Shown here: positions 32,675 through 42,937 of the stretch, piece by piece
How positions within the stretch are numbered: position 1 is the stretch's first letter
Layout: the number at the start of each line of letters is the position of its first letter
Assembly: GCF_002575655.3 (NCBI RefSeq)
Contig: NC_053040.3
Span: 457,918,780-457,982,779 of the forward strand
Direction: 5' to 3'
DNA: 64,000 nt
Source: Aegilops tauschii subsp. strangulata
Lineage: Eukaryota; Streptophyta; Magnoliopsida; Poales; Poaceae
Notes under the pieces: model-generated
The model's input: only the letters and a program-made list of their open reading frames with translations
The model's database searches: none
Told to the model about the DNA's origin: nothing
Position numbers and translations under genes: made by a program

Positions 32675-32969
32675 GGCACTAGAGCTGCCTTACTAACTGC
32701 TCTTGTTTGGGAGCGCTGTGGTGGAGATGGTGCTGTGTCAACAGGAACTAGGTTACTATCTGCTGGGGTTGGGGTTAGATTGGTTGAATCTATTCTCTGT
32801 CCATCGCAGTAGGGGTACAATCTGCGAGAGTCTGGGTTATGTGTGGTAGGGTTGGTTCTCGTGCATCTACAACCGGGGTGCTATCTCCACCAAGAGGTAG
32901 CACTGTTTTATTTGAAGACCGTGTTTTTACTCCGCTAGATACTGTCGTCACCCGCTCCAATTCAAATGG
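32675..32969 (-). pseudogene. CACTA-C TNPA-like gene, right piece of the split exon
   Basis: The 5' part of the exon, entered at an acceptor (ATCAG on the minus strand, 32970-32974). It encodes a Ser/Thr/Pro-rich stretch (ELERVTTVSSGVKTRSSN, then NLTPTPADSN and APSPPQRSQTRA). One frameshift near 32803 (MDRE then IDSTN) breaks it independently of the insertions. It continues into 24089-24151 once Copia-F is ignored. Its start resembles that of the exon at 33397-33527, showing exon duplication. No named domain is recognised. Confidence 0.65.
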
Positions 32970-32974
32970 CTGAT

Positions 32975-33390
32975 AAACAGGAAACATAGTTGAATGTATA
33001 GACATTGTATGAGAGACATATGCAATAGATAGTGTGGAAAAAAGAGGACATGAAATAGTTGACATGTATATTGTTTAACTAAAACGGATAGCATGACATA
33101 ACTTCACATATATGATGTCTATCTAAGCTAGATAGCATAGCATAACATAATTCAAAGACATGATGACTAACTAAACAGGATCGCATGACATAATTCACAT
33201 ACATGTTATGTAAGTAATCAGGATCGCATGATTTAATTCACATATGTGATTTATATGCTAAGCAGAGGGCATTCGCATATATGATGTCTGAACTAAGAAC
33301 ATGGTGTTGAATATTATGTATATGATGTCTAAACTATGCAATCCAAGACACCATATGCATGATGTGAGCTGTATAACCATGCCAAGTTAG
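32975..33390. repeat. Intron with degenerate ~45-bp repeats (CACTA-C)
   Basis: From about 33075 to 33350 a motif reading aggatcgcatgacataattcacatayatgatgtct recurs about five times in direct orientation with drift. The same family occurs at 33600-33790. It contains no long frame. Confidence 0.7.
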
Positions 33391-33396
33391 AGCATA

Positions 33397-33527
33397 CACC
33401 TTGGTGGGGGAATAGGACTGGTCCTCTGTCTCTGAATCCATCTCTGAGGAGCTATCGGGACCCACCAAGAGATCTACTTCGACAGGTTGCACTGTCTGCT
33501 CTGAAGACCTCCCATCACCCACTCAAA
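33397..33527 (-). pseudogene. CACTA-C TNPA-like gene, duplicated exon copy 1
   Basis: Acceptor side CTGTGAATCAACCATTTGAG (plus 33520-33542) and donor side AAGGTGTATGCTCTAACTTG. It encodes an acidic stretch (VEVDLLVGPDSSSEMDSETE). Donor-side sequence is shared with the exon at 33848-33975, and acceptor-side sequence with 32675-32969. Confidence 0.5.
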
Positions 33528-33840
33528 TGGTTGATTCACAGGAAGAGTTGTTTAATGTACAAAAATTGTTGACAAATGAAAATGTAATGAAGAAAAGGAT
33601 GGGCAAGATATCATTAAAATATATGATGCCTAGTTAAACAGGATGGCATTGCACATTTCACATATATTATGGCTGGCTAAAAGACATGAGACTGCATAAT
33701 TCCCATATATGATATAGAAACTAAATAGGTGGCATTACAGAACATGTCTAAACTAAGCAGATGACATATATGATGTCGAAAGTAGGCACTGGAAGGCAAC
33801 ATATACATGATATGACTAACATCATCATGCCAAGTTAGAG
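33528..33840. repeat. Intron with the same degenerate repeats (CACTA-C)
   Basis: Shorter copies of the atgatgtctaaactaagcag family at 33610-33790. No gene is seen. Confidence 0.6.
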
Positions 33841-33847
33841 CAAACAC

Positions 33848-33975
33848 CTTGCGGGGTAAGTAGGAGTGGTCAGCTGCGTCTGAGTCCGTCTCAGAACAGA
33901 TATCTTCCTCTGGATTACAATCTGGAGAGGGGGAGGGTTTGCCATTGAACCCACCATGGAGCAATGTTTGCATGA
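33848..33975 (-). pseudogene. CACTA-C TNPA-like gene, duplicated exon copy 2
   Basis: It encodes an acidic segment (PSPDCNPEEDICSETDSD) and ends with the donor context CGCAAGGTGTTTGCTC. It is shared over about 50 bp with the previous exon. Right boundary uncertain. Confidence 0.5.
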
Positions 33976-34009
33976 CACTGTATTGCCGCGCAAAACTCTT
34001 CTCTTTTTC

Positions 34010-34424
34010 TCTACATGTTCAGCATGACTGTGTACAATATCTGACATGCATACGAAAAAAATATAGTGAGATTGTGTAAGGAGAGCATGCAGAAATCTAG
34101 AGTGATGGTAACAACCAGTGGATGGATCCAAAAATAATGTTAGCAGGCTGATGATTGCTTTAATTTAATAAAAAGACAAATGATGATTGTTCTACTATTT
34201 GTTTCCCACCCAAGATGAACAACATAGGCATACCCTAGGTGAACCAGATATTAGACAGAGATACTATTAATTGTTGCCTCGATATGTGCCCGACAACTAA
34301 TTTAGAACTCAAGTTTGAACATTAATTTGGACCTGACTTGGAGTCTAAGAGGTGAATAGGATGATAAGTAGCAGGTAATATTAAGCAATGCATAACATAA
34401 GTAGAAACAAAAGAGTGTGACATC
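34010..34424. other. Intron-like AT-rich DNA of CACTA-C
   Basis: No repeat or gene recognised. Confidence 0.4.
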
Positions 34425-34625
34425 TCTTGTGGACCCGTGTACTCCTCAGATTCATCTGCTGAGTCGATGATGGTGATGCCGTTGCGGTGGGTGCCGGCGG
34501 CAGGGAAGGAGATCTGAGGCGGCGAAAGATGGTCAGGAGTCGTGATGTCTGGTTTGGTGGATGCTTCTGTCGATGGAGCAGCTCAGGTGAGGTGGACGAC
34601 GTCGCGGCAGGAGCAGGACAAACAA
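34425..34625 (-). pseudogene. CACTA-C TNPA-like gene, 5' exon copy (Ser/Pro-rich)
   Basis: It encodes AATSSTSPELLHRQK... and SLPPAPTATASPSSTQQMNL. It belongs to a group of three similar blocks, the others near 35110-35300 and 36250-36480, all containing GAGCTGCT and GTCGTCC words in the same order. An acceptor-like TTGTCC/CTGCTCCTGC lies at its right edge. Low complexity; function unknown. Confidence 0.4.
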
Positions 34626-35105
34626 CACAAAGCTTTCTTTGACACATACCTGTAACTGAAGTAATTCTGTAAGGGCTCCTTTGGCTTGCATGATTCCAAA
34701 AACGCAGGGATAGGAAAAACACCGGAATAGGACAGGAATGCACATGGGAAACAAAGCATTTGTAAACACAGGATTTCTGTCAACTTGGGTGTTTGGTTCA
34801 CAGGAATTGGAAGAGCAAAGGAATGCAAAGAAACATGGCCAAATTAAAGTGAAACCATATGAAAGCGTGTACAGTTAGAATGTTATTCTGCCACTAATGC
34901 ACTTGGTCTTGTTTTCATGCATAGGATTTTGAAAAGTAGGTCCAGGTGGATGTTTTGCTCCATTCCTTTCAACAAAATGCATGAATAATTGAATAGTAGA
35001 GTGCCATAGGAAAATTTCCTATTGCTATGTTTTTCCTTTGAACCAAATAGCCCTAATGGATCGACATGAATGTAGAGTAATAAGTGATGCGACAAGTGTA
35101 CAACA
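34626..35105. other. Intron-like DNA of CACTA-C
   Basis: Contains tttggttcacaggaattgg and tttccttt-type words and short frames that I do not believe. No gene is seen. Confidence 0.4.
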
Positions 35106-35300
35106 TCTTTGCCGTAGCTGTGTCGACCTCAGTATCATTGGGTTGGTCGCTGAAGAAGTTGAGGCAGAGGTGGCTGTCGGAGGTGTGGAGGAAGATTTGA
35201 GGAATCTATAGACGGTTTCCAGGGCACTGCTCTGTTGTGATGGATGGTTCCGTCGTTGGAGCAGCTCCGGCGAGCCATGGGACGTTGAGGCTGAAGCAGT
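35106..35300 (-). pseudogene. CACTA-C TNPA-like gene, third copy of the 5' exon block
   Basis: Matches the blocks at 34425-34625 and 36250-36480 (GGAGCTGCTCCAACGACGG on the minus strand) but with stops in every frame over its full length, so it is decayed or non-coding. Confidence 0.4.
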
Positions 35301-36250
35301 ACAAGACAGACATCGTTAATCTCAAGTGGGATCTAATAGCATCTCCAATAGATGATGTAAAATACATTACCAAAAAGTGATAGATGTAAAATCTACATCA
35401 CCAAAAAACACTTGACTACAACAGATGAAGTAAAAACTGTTGACTCTGAACTTAACTATCGAAACTGAAATTTACTATGGAATCTGAATGTTACTGTCGA
35501 AACTGAACGCAATGGTAGCAGAGAGGCACTTCACATGTAGTTTAGGGAGGGCCAGCAATTCATCTTCAACCTGCACCCCCTGAGCCGCCAGCCACCACCG
35601 GCCCCCGCCGCCCACGGTCGGAGTGCTGCCTCGCCGCCCCGGCCAACCCTCAACCCCCCCCCCACCCGCGCCAAGGTTTTTCTCCGGCGATCCCCACGCC
35701 ACCGCCCCACCACCGTGCCCCCCACCGCCGGCGACCACCGCCCCCACCCTGAACCCTATGATAGATAGTGGGGTACCTCTCCGGTGAGCCCCCCTCCCCG
35801 CTGCGGGTGGTTCTTCCTTAACTCCGGCGAGCCCCCCACCCCCTGAAAATCGACTGACCCAAAAGTCGATTCAGTCGACTGAAGTGTAGCTAAATTAGAG
35901 CAGAGGAGCAGCACAAGCGAGGGGGAGCGCAGCAGCACTAGCGTGAGCAGGCTACCGAGAGCCAGAGCAGCAGCAGCGCGAGCGAGAGCCGGAGCAGCAG
36001 CAGCGCGAGCGAGTGAGCGAGAGCCGGAGCAGCAGCAGCAGCAGCGCGAGCGAGCGAGCGAGAGCTGGAGCAGCAGCAGCAAATCCAGCTGGTATGGACG
36101 CCGCCGTCGAAGGGGCCTCGCACTGGGGGAGAGCCGCTGTGGAGATGTCGCCCGCGGCGCCGGCTTCGAGGTAGCCGCGCCATGGGGGTGCGGGATGGAG
36201 CACTGTCGGCGCCGGGAGGTTGAGTTAAGGAGAAGGTGCGATGCGATGAG
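35301..36250. other. GC-rich intron of CACTA-C with (GCA)n/(AGCG) low complexity
   Basis: The first 200 bp are AT-rich. From 35565 to 35755 there is a C-rich tract (cccccccccacccgcg). From 35940 to 36085 gagagccggagcagcagcagcgcgagcga is repeated about four times. Long frames on both strands are Gly/Pro/Leu/Ser/Arg low complexity and are not annotated as genes. Confidence 0.6.
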
Positions 36251-36251
36251 T

Positions 36252-36626
36252 CTACAACCTCTTCGGTGGCACCGAGTAGGCCTCGGCTTCGTCCGAGGAG
36301 TCGGTGAGGATGTTGCGGTTCCGGTGGAGCAGGTTAAGGCGATGCTGTGGGGATGGAGCAGTCGCGATAGCCGAGGCGATCGTCGAAGCAGCTCCTTGGA
36401 GGTGGAGGACGTGGCGGCTGAACCGGCGGGACGACGGATCCTCATCCAAGAAGGTGGATGAGGGACGTCGAGCTGTTGCGGTGGACGACGTCATCGGGGA
36501 AGAGGCTCCGACTGGGCAGTGGTGAGGTGGCGGACAGAGGAGGGTGGGGTTTTGCGGCTGGAGCAGAGAGGTTATGGCGGCCTGGGATTTCGAATGGCGA
36601 AAAGGAGGCGATGGGAGGGGGGCCAT
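36252..36626 (-). pseudogene. CACTA-C TNPA-like gene, probable first exon
   Basis: A 124-codon frame from ATG 36626 (MAPLPSPPFRHSKSQAAITS) that includes TARRPSSTFLDEDPS and ends SVPPKRL. The composition is Ser/Pro/Arg/His-rich, as in N-terminal parts of many TNPA-like predictions. The sequence upstream on the minus strand changes to AT-rich promoter-like DNA. It shares a block with 34425-34625. It could equally be leader sequence with a chance frame, so confidence is low. Confidence 0.35.
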
Positions 36627-37560
36627 GACTTAGGGACGCGCTGTCCAAAATGCAGGGTGTCTTACAAAAGTACCCCCACCGATTTGAACTAGCGGCCCTT
36701 TCGGCTCAGGGTTAGAAGGGGGATTTCACGTGTTGGGATTTGGCAGCTGGAGGGAGTTTTCGCGCGCGTTGTAATTTCGGGATAGCAAGGCGCGGGTTGT
36801 GAAGGCGCGAGTTTTGGGAGCACGATATCTGAATTTTCGGGATATAACAAGGCACGGGTTGAATTTTAGGGACAAGCCAAACGTGTAATATTGTACTTGT
36901 ACGTACCAAATCAACTCGCACTTCCCCCAACGAAAAAAACAAAAAAAATAAAACTATTAACACCACACAAAGAGAGAGTCTTGTCCCATTTTACTATACA
37001 AATGCTATTCAAAGCTATGAATCCATGTTATGTCCAATTAATTTTTTCGCTGGCTGTATAATGCATGTAACCTACTCATACCAACATTTGAGTGCATTCC
37101 AAATGTCTATACTACTGCTACAATTCGAACTAAATTTGAATTTGTTTCTCTATTTGAATAAGAATCTACAATCATGATTGTTGCCAACTTCAACCATCAT
37201 TCGTGTATTACCTTAACAACACACCACATGATTACTATAGAGATAGATATGAACTATGTGTACTATATGAACTTGAATTCAATTTTTTGAATACACTTGA
37301 TGTTGATTCCAAATAATAGTACATTTGATGTACTAACTAGATATTCATAATCTAAATCATGTTCCATACGTACACCATATTATCACACAAAGTATAGTGC
37401 CCCACCCCCTACATTATGACAAGTATTTAGCCCTGAGCTGCAAAAGCCACACATTATCCCAAATTATAATCAATGTTCTACATTATGATATCTTCTTCAA
37501 ATATCCGTATCCACTTTTTTATAATGAATTATGATCTTTGTTCATCTTTTACACCTTCAC
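36627..37560. other. AT-rich region upstream of the CACTA-C gene
   Basis: The first 330 bp contain GC-rich palindromic words (cgcgcgttgtaatttcgggata and gggatataacaaggc). The rest is AT-rich with no frames. I recall similar DNA in Triticeae CACTA elements, so it is assigned to CACTA-C. Confidence 0.45.
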
Positions 37561-38520
37561 GATCCTCTTCTCTTTGTAGCTAGCTAGCGCTAACATTCTA
37601 TCGTGCATGCACACGCCCGCCCCCCTCCCGCCCGCCCTCAGCGTCCCCTCCATCGTGCACATTCGTTATTTCTCTTTAGGTCATTCACCCACGATGTGTG
37701 TAGGCCCCCCGGCTCCTTCTTTCCAGCACACACCGGTCGATATACCTCTCTAGCCAAGTGTGCCTACCATAAACACAAACTTCCCCTCTTCTCTTCTCAC
37801 CGTCCATGCCCCCTATGTCCAATACGGTTCCACGCAGGTGCACACTCCCGCCCCTCTTTTCATCGATCTCATACTCGCACACTCCTCCCCCCTCGACATA
37901 GTAGGCTTCTCGCACCACCTCCTAGCGGCACCCCTCTCCCCCTGTCTGTCTCTTCGGACCTTATTTGCTTCTAACACATGCATGCATTTATACGTATCGA
38001 TCTCCCTACATATAGCTAGGTTGACTATAATTATTTTCCCCACGCATCGATAGACTTACCTCACTAGTTATGTCTCTCCCTTTCTTGGACACACGACGGT
38101 TGATCTTCCTATATAGTTATGTCTGCTTACTACAACCATATCGTCCCCCCTCATCATCCTTGCATACCTCCTGACCCGTCTCTCACACACACGTGCATAG
38201 ACAGGCAGACATCCCCGGCCCTCTCTTATTGATATTGCACTCGTACCTTCCGTTTGTCTAGCAGGCCTCTCCCACCATTTGTGAGAAGCAACTCCACCAA
38301 CAACCCTCCGACACTCTACCTTTGTCTTTCTCCCAACCATATTCCTCTACTACACATATGCATGGATCCCGGTCGATCTCCCTCAGTACATAGCTAGGTC
38401 TCTCTCCTTCTCCACACATATACTAGTCGATCTACCTCTCTATAGTTAGGTCTCTGCCCCCTCCCCCCCCCCTCCCCACACACACACCGATAGTCAAACG
38501 TTGTAGGTAGGTATCCATGC
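37561..38520. repeat. CT-rich degenerate repeat tract
   Basis: A pyrimidine-rich plus strand with recurring tatagctaggtctct, cacacacacc and cgatctccctctat words at irregular 80-150-bp spacing (for example 38010-38075, 38345-38400, 38405-38455). No frame is credible on either strand. Confidence 0.5.
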
Positions 38521-39187
38521 CACAGAGAAAAATTGCACCTCTACCCTCTCAAATTCCAGTAGGCTAGCCGCCCTGTATCTTTGACGTGGGCAAACACAAA
38601 TTCGATGGCACTCTTTATCGATCGCGCAGCCACACACTTTATCCATGTTTTCAATTCTATCGATATATCACGCCGATGATCCCTCCACTCTCTTCTCATG
38701 GATCACTCCCTCTATATATGATATATCCATGACTCTATTTCACACACATTGCATATGTTACGTTTTTTGTTTGCGATATCATCGACACATTGCCTCTGTT
38801 TCGCACAAACCATCTCTCTCACACCCACCCACGTACGTACCTACACCTAAAGAAGAGGTGCACGCACAACGCACGTACTCATGTCTCGTTCCCGGCCACA
38901 CCCGCGCGGGTACACGGTGGAGTTCATTTCTGTACGAAAAGGCAGCCCACATGATAATTTGATGCGTGTAGCGGTTGTTTACTCGAAGGAGGGTCGTGTA
39001 CCACGCGTAGACGGAACAAAGTTCGACTTGACACTTTAGTATTATATAAAGTTATATTCCTCAATGGCACGTATAGAATATAAAATGATTGTCGTCGGGA
39101 AAAAAGAAAAATCCGCTCCACTATATACAATGGAGCCTGCCTGGCGGGGTTTGTCTCTTGTCACACCATCTCACACAAGGCGGCGGT
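38521..39187. other. Unassigned DNA left of Gypsy-G
   Basis: Mixed AT- and CT-rich DNA. I see no gene and no CACTA right terminus. The last 5 bp (gcggt) are the presumed left TSD of Gypsy-G. Confidence 0.4.
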
Positions 39188-39657
39188 TGAGGGAATCCTG
39201 GATTAAGGGGTCCTCGGGCTTCCGGGCTATGTGACGTGGGCCGGACTGATGGGCCATGAAGATACAAGACAGAAGACTTCCTCCCGTGTCCGAATAGGAC
39301 TCTCCTTTGCGTAGAAGGCAAGCTTGGCATTCGGATATGAAGATTCCTTCCTCTGTAACCGACTCTGTAAAAACCTAGGCCCCTCCGGTGTCTATATAAA
39401 CCGGAGGGTTTAGTCCGTAGGGGCAATCACAATCATACAGGCTAGACTTCTAGGGTTTAGCCATTACGATCTCGTGGTAGATCAACTCTTGTAATCCTCA
39501 TATTCATCAAGATCAATCAAGCAGGAAGTAGGGTATTACCTCCGTCAAGAGGGCCCGAACCTGGGTAAACATCGTGTCCCCCGTCTCCTCTTACCATCGA
39601 CCTTAGACGCACAGTTCGGGACCCCCTACCCGAGATCTGCCAGTTTTGACACCGACA
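39188..39657 (+). repeat. 5' LTR of Gypsy-G
   Basis: Starts TGAGGGAATCC and ends CACCGACA. The TATA box (39393-39400) is enclosed by ccctccgg (39381-39388) and ccggaggg (39401-39408). The primer-binding region ttggtgctttcattgagag follows. Confidence 0.93.
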
Positions 39658-39704
39658 TTGGTGCTTTCATTGAGAGTTCCATTGTGTCGTCATCAGAACG
39701 TTCG

Positions 39705-42700
39705 ATGGTTCAATCCATCATCTACAACAATACTGCCCTGAGGGAGGTATTTCTCCCCGGCCAGATCTTTGTATTCGGCGGCTTCGCACTGCGGGCCAAC
39801 TCGCTTGGCCATCTAGAGCAGATCGATAGCTATGCCCCAAGTCACCAGATTAGTTTTGGAAATCTGGATTACGTCGCTGATATCCGAGGAGACTTGATCT
39901 TCCAAGGGTTCATGACTTCAACCTCCGCTCTGGCCTTAGATCCGGAGCGCATCGCCAGGTCCGAAGACGGGATTCCTGAGCCCGCCGGACTGTTTGCAGC
40001 CACCAAGCCCGGTCCAGGAGGGCTGGAGGAAGTAGTGTCGCTGGCAACCATCATTAAGCCGGACTCTTCTCCGGACACTGGCTCCGAACCCTCGGAGTCA
40101 GCATCGTGTGAGCTCGGCCAAGGAGTCTCCTTCCCGCCGTACTCCACGGGCTCTCTCCTCCCTGGCCAAACCTCGCCTTTAAGCGAGGCTCTGGACTTGA
40201 TGTGATCCCTTGTAATTACAGGGGAGCAACGTCCGAACTACGCCTAGCCCGGACTAGGGGCTGAGAGCGGGGAATTTTACGTCCCACCCACCACCCACTT
40301 CATAGCCATTGTCGAGGACTTAACCGACATGCTCGATTACGGCTCCGAAGACATCGACGGTATGGACAACGATGCCGGAGAGGAGCAGGCCCAAAACCCA
40401 CCGTTTACCGGACGCTGGACGGCCACCTCTTCATATGACGTGTCCATGGTGGATATACTCGAAGAGGGCAACGGCGATAACGAGAAAAATCCAGTTGAGG
40501 ATACACCTCCTGAGATACAACCAAAGCGCCGACGTCAGCGTCGCCGCTCTAAATCACGCCGTGGAAAAAACAGCAATACCGGCACTGGAGAGAACAACAC
40601 TCCGGATGACGCCGAAGACCAAGAAGACCCCGTCGAGCCAACCTCCGGACAAGACGATCAGGAAGATGGGCAAGTTAGTCCTGATGAACGGGACGTAAAT
40701 GAAGACTCAGAGGACAATAATTATCTTCCACTCTCCGAGGATGAGGTGAGCCTCGGCGACAAAGACTTTATCGTGCCTGAGGAACCCCTCGAGCAGGAGC
40801 GCTTTAAGCGCCGGCTAATAGCCACTGCAAGGAGCCTGAAAAAGAAGAAGCAGCAGCATCAAACTGATCAAGATCTCCTCAACGACAGGTGGACTAATGT
40901 CCTGGCAGCAGAGGAATACAGTCTCGAGCGCCCAACCAAAAGTTACCCGAAGCGTAAACTGCTACCTCAATTTGACGACGAGGCACTTGAGCCCGTACCA
41001 TCAGCACGTAACACGGCTGACCGACCACCACGCGGCCGGGACAAAACGGCAACTCAAGCCGAACACCAGCCCATACTACCTCGCCACAAAGGCAGAGGCA
41101 CAACAGCTCGGGGATATACATATGACTTGCGGTAGGACCTGCAAAATAGAGCAGGCCAAACCAGATCAATCTACGGATCGCGGGGGCGTGCCTCGACGCG
41201 CGACGATGGCTACCTAGCCGGACGTGACAAGCATAACCACGTCCGGGCCAAAAACCGCAGACGGACTCCATCCGAGCTACGTCGCGACTAGGCCCGATAT
41301 AGAGGCGCCGCACACCCCCTCTGCTTCACTGATGAAGTAATGGAGCACGAGTTCCCAAAAGGGTTTAAACCCATGAATATTGAATCATATGATGGAACGA
41401 CTGATCCCACAGTATGGATTGAGGATTTTCTTCTCCATATTCACATGGCCCGTGGTGATGATCTCCACGCCATTAAATACCTCCCACTAAAATTAAAGGG
41501 ACAAGCCCGGCACTGGCTAAACAGCCTCCCAGAGAACTCCATTGGCAGCTGGGATGACTTGGAAGAAGCCTTTCGCGACAATTTCCAAGGTACATATGTC
41601 CGGCCTCCGGACGCCGATGACCTCAGTCACATCGTCCAGCAGCCCGGAGGATCAGCCAGGAAACTCTGGACTAGATTTCTAATTAAAAAACAAATTGTCG
41701 ACTGTCCGGATGCCGAAGCACTCGCGGCCTTTAAACATAGCGTCCGCGACGAGTGGCTCGCCCACCACCTCGGCCAAGAAAGGCCAAAGTCCATGGCAGC
41801 TCTCACCGCACTAATGACCCACTTTTGCGCGGGAGAAGATAGCTGGTTCGCTCGTAGAAGCAATAGTGCAGGCGATCCTGGCACCTCCGAAGTCAGGGAC
41901 GGCAACAGCAAGCCACGACGCAATAAAGACAAGCGTTGCAACAATAATGCAGGATCCCAGGACACAATGGTCAACGCCGGATTTAGTGGCTCCAACACCA
42001 GTCAATGGAAGAAGCCACTTAAACTAAACAGAGACGGTCCATCTAGTCTGGACAAGATACTAGATCGGCCCTGTCAGATCCATGGCAGCCCCGACAAACC
42101 CACCAACCATACCAACAGAAATTGTTGGGTTTTCAAACAAGCCGGCAAGCTCAATGCCGAACACAAAGGGAAGGGGCCGCCCAGTGACAGTGAAGAAGAG
42201 GAGGCTCGCCCACCGAGCATCGGGGGACAGAAGCAATTTCCCCCTGAAGTAAAAACAGTAAACATGATATACGCGACGCATACCTCTGAAAGGGAGCGCA
42301 AGTACGAACTACGAGACGACCACGCCATAAAGCCGGACGCCCCAAAATTCAACCCATGGGCGGCCTGCTCGATTACTTTTGATCACGAGGACCACCCAAC
42401 CAGTATCCGTCACGGAGGTTCAGCAGCTCTGGTCCTCGATCCAATTATCGGCGGATTCCATCTCACGCGAGTCCTCATGGACGGCGGCAGTAGCCTCAAT
42501 TTACTCTATCAAGACACTGTCCACAAAATGGGCATTGACCCTTCAAGGATCAAGCCCACCACAACTACCTTGAAGGGAGTAATACCCGGCGAAGAAGCTC
42601 ACGGCACAGGCTCAATCTCATTGGAGCTCGTCTTCGGTCCACCGGAAAACTTCCGGCGCGAGTCCCATTCTGCATTGGCTACCATGCACTGCTCGGGCGG

Positions 42701-42937
42701 ACTGCTTTTGCACATTTCAATGCGGTCCCAAACTACACCTATCTAAAGCTTAAGATGCCCGGTCCACGCGGCACCATAACGGTCAACGGAAACACGAAAC
42801 GCTCCCTCTACGCTGAGGGGCACACTGTGGCAATTACAGCCGAAGTACAAAGTAGCCTCCTCAAGCAGCTTATCTCGTCGGTCATTAAACCGTTGACCTC
42901 TACTACACAGGACCGGTCAATTCCAGAGCTGGATTAG
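39705..42937 (+). pseudogene. Gypsy-G gag-protease (several breaks)
   Basis: The start ATG 39705 matches the Gypsy-J start. An N-terminal segment (EVFLPGQIFVFGGFALRANS, 39705-40205) is followed after shifts by an acidic and basic linker (40329-41135). The gag core 41340-42746 has SYDGTTDPTVWIEDFLLHIH, ARHWLNSLP and FCAGEDSW. A zinc-binding-like CQIHGSPDKPTNHTNRNCW comes next, then the protease active site LMDGGSSLNLLYQD. Stops occur at 41133-41135 and about 41291. A deletion plus frameshift at about 42665, within the stretch that in Gypsy-J reads EELIFDIVPF, cuts the protease end, which resumes at 42755-42937. Confidence 0.88.

Larger units (their letters stand above)
3271..39187 (-). mobile_element. 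CACTA-C, DNA transposon with many nested insertions (right end off-window)
   Basis: The left end starts CACTACAAAAAAATACAC at 3271, directly after ttt (3268-3270, a candidate 3-bp TSD). This is a CACTA terminus that I recall from an abundant Triticeae family (Jorge or Caspar type; name not certain). It is followed by about 1.3 kb of subterminal repeats and a minus-strand multi-exon TNPA-like gene spread over 4821-36626. Copia-D and Copia-F lie inside one exon of that gene. Gypsy-G is inserted at 39188. No TNP2 transposase and no matching right terminus are seen, so its right part is off-window or lost. Confidence 0.75.

Noticed and set aside
35475..36461. Gly/Pro, Arg/Ser and Leu-rich frames on both strands
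   Set aside because: GC-rich low-complexity intron of CACTA-C with imperfect repeats; no recognisable domain.
37381..37405. tatagtg as a candidate right end of CACTA-C
   Set aside because: No inverted match to the left terminus beyond TAGTG, no subterminal GGCCCA array beside it, and no ttt duplication.
39121..39426. Minus-strand frames over the Gypsy-G LTR start, also at 58413-58595
   Set aside because: Chance frames in a conserved LTR.
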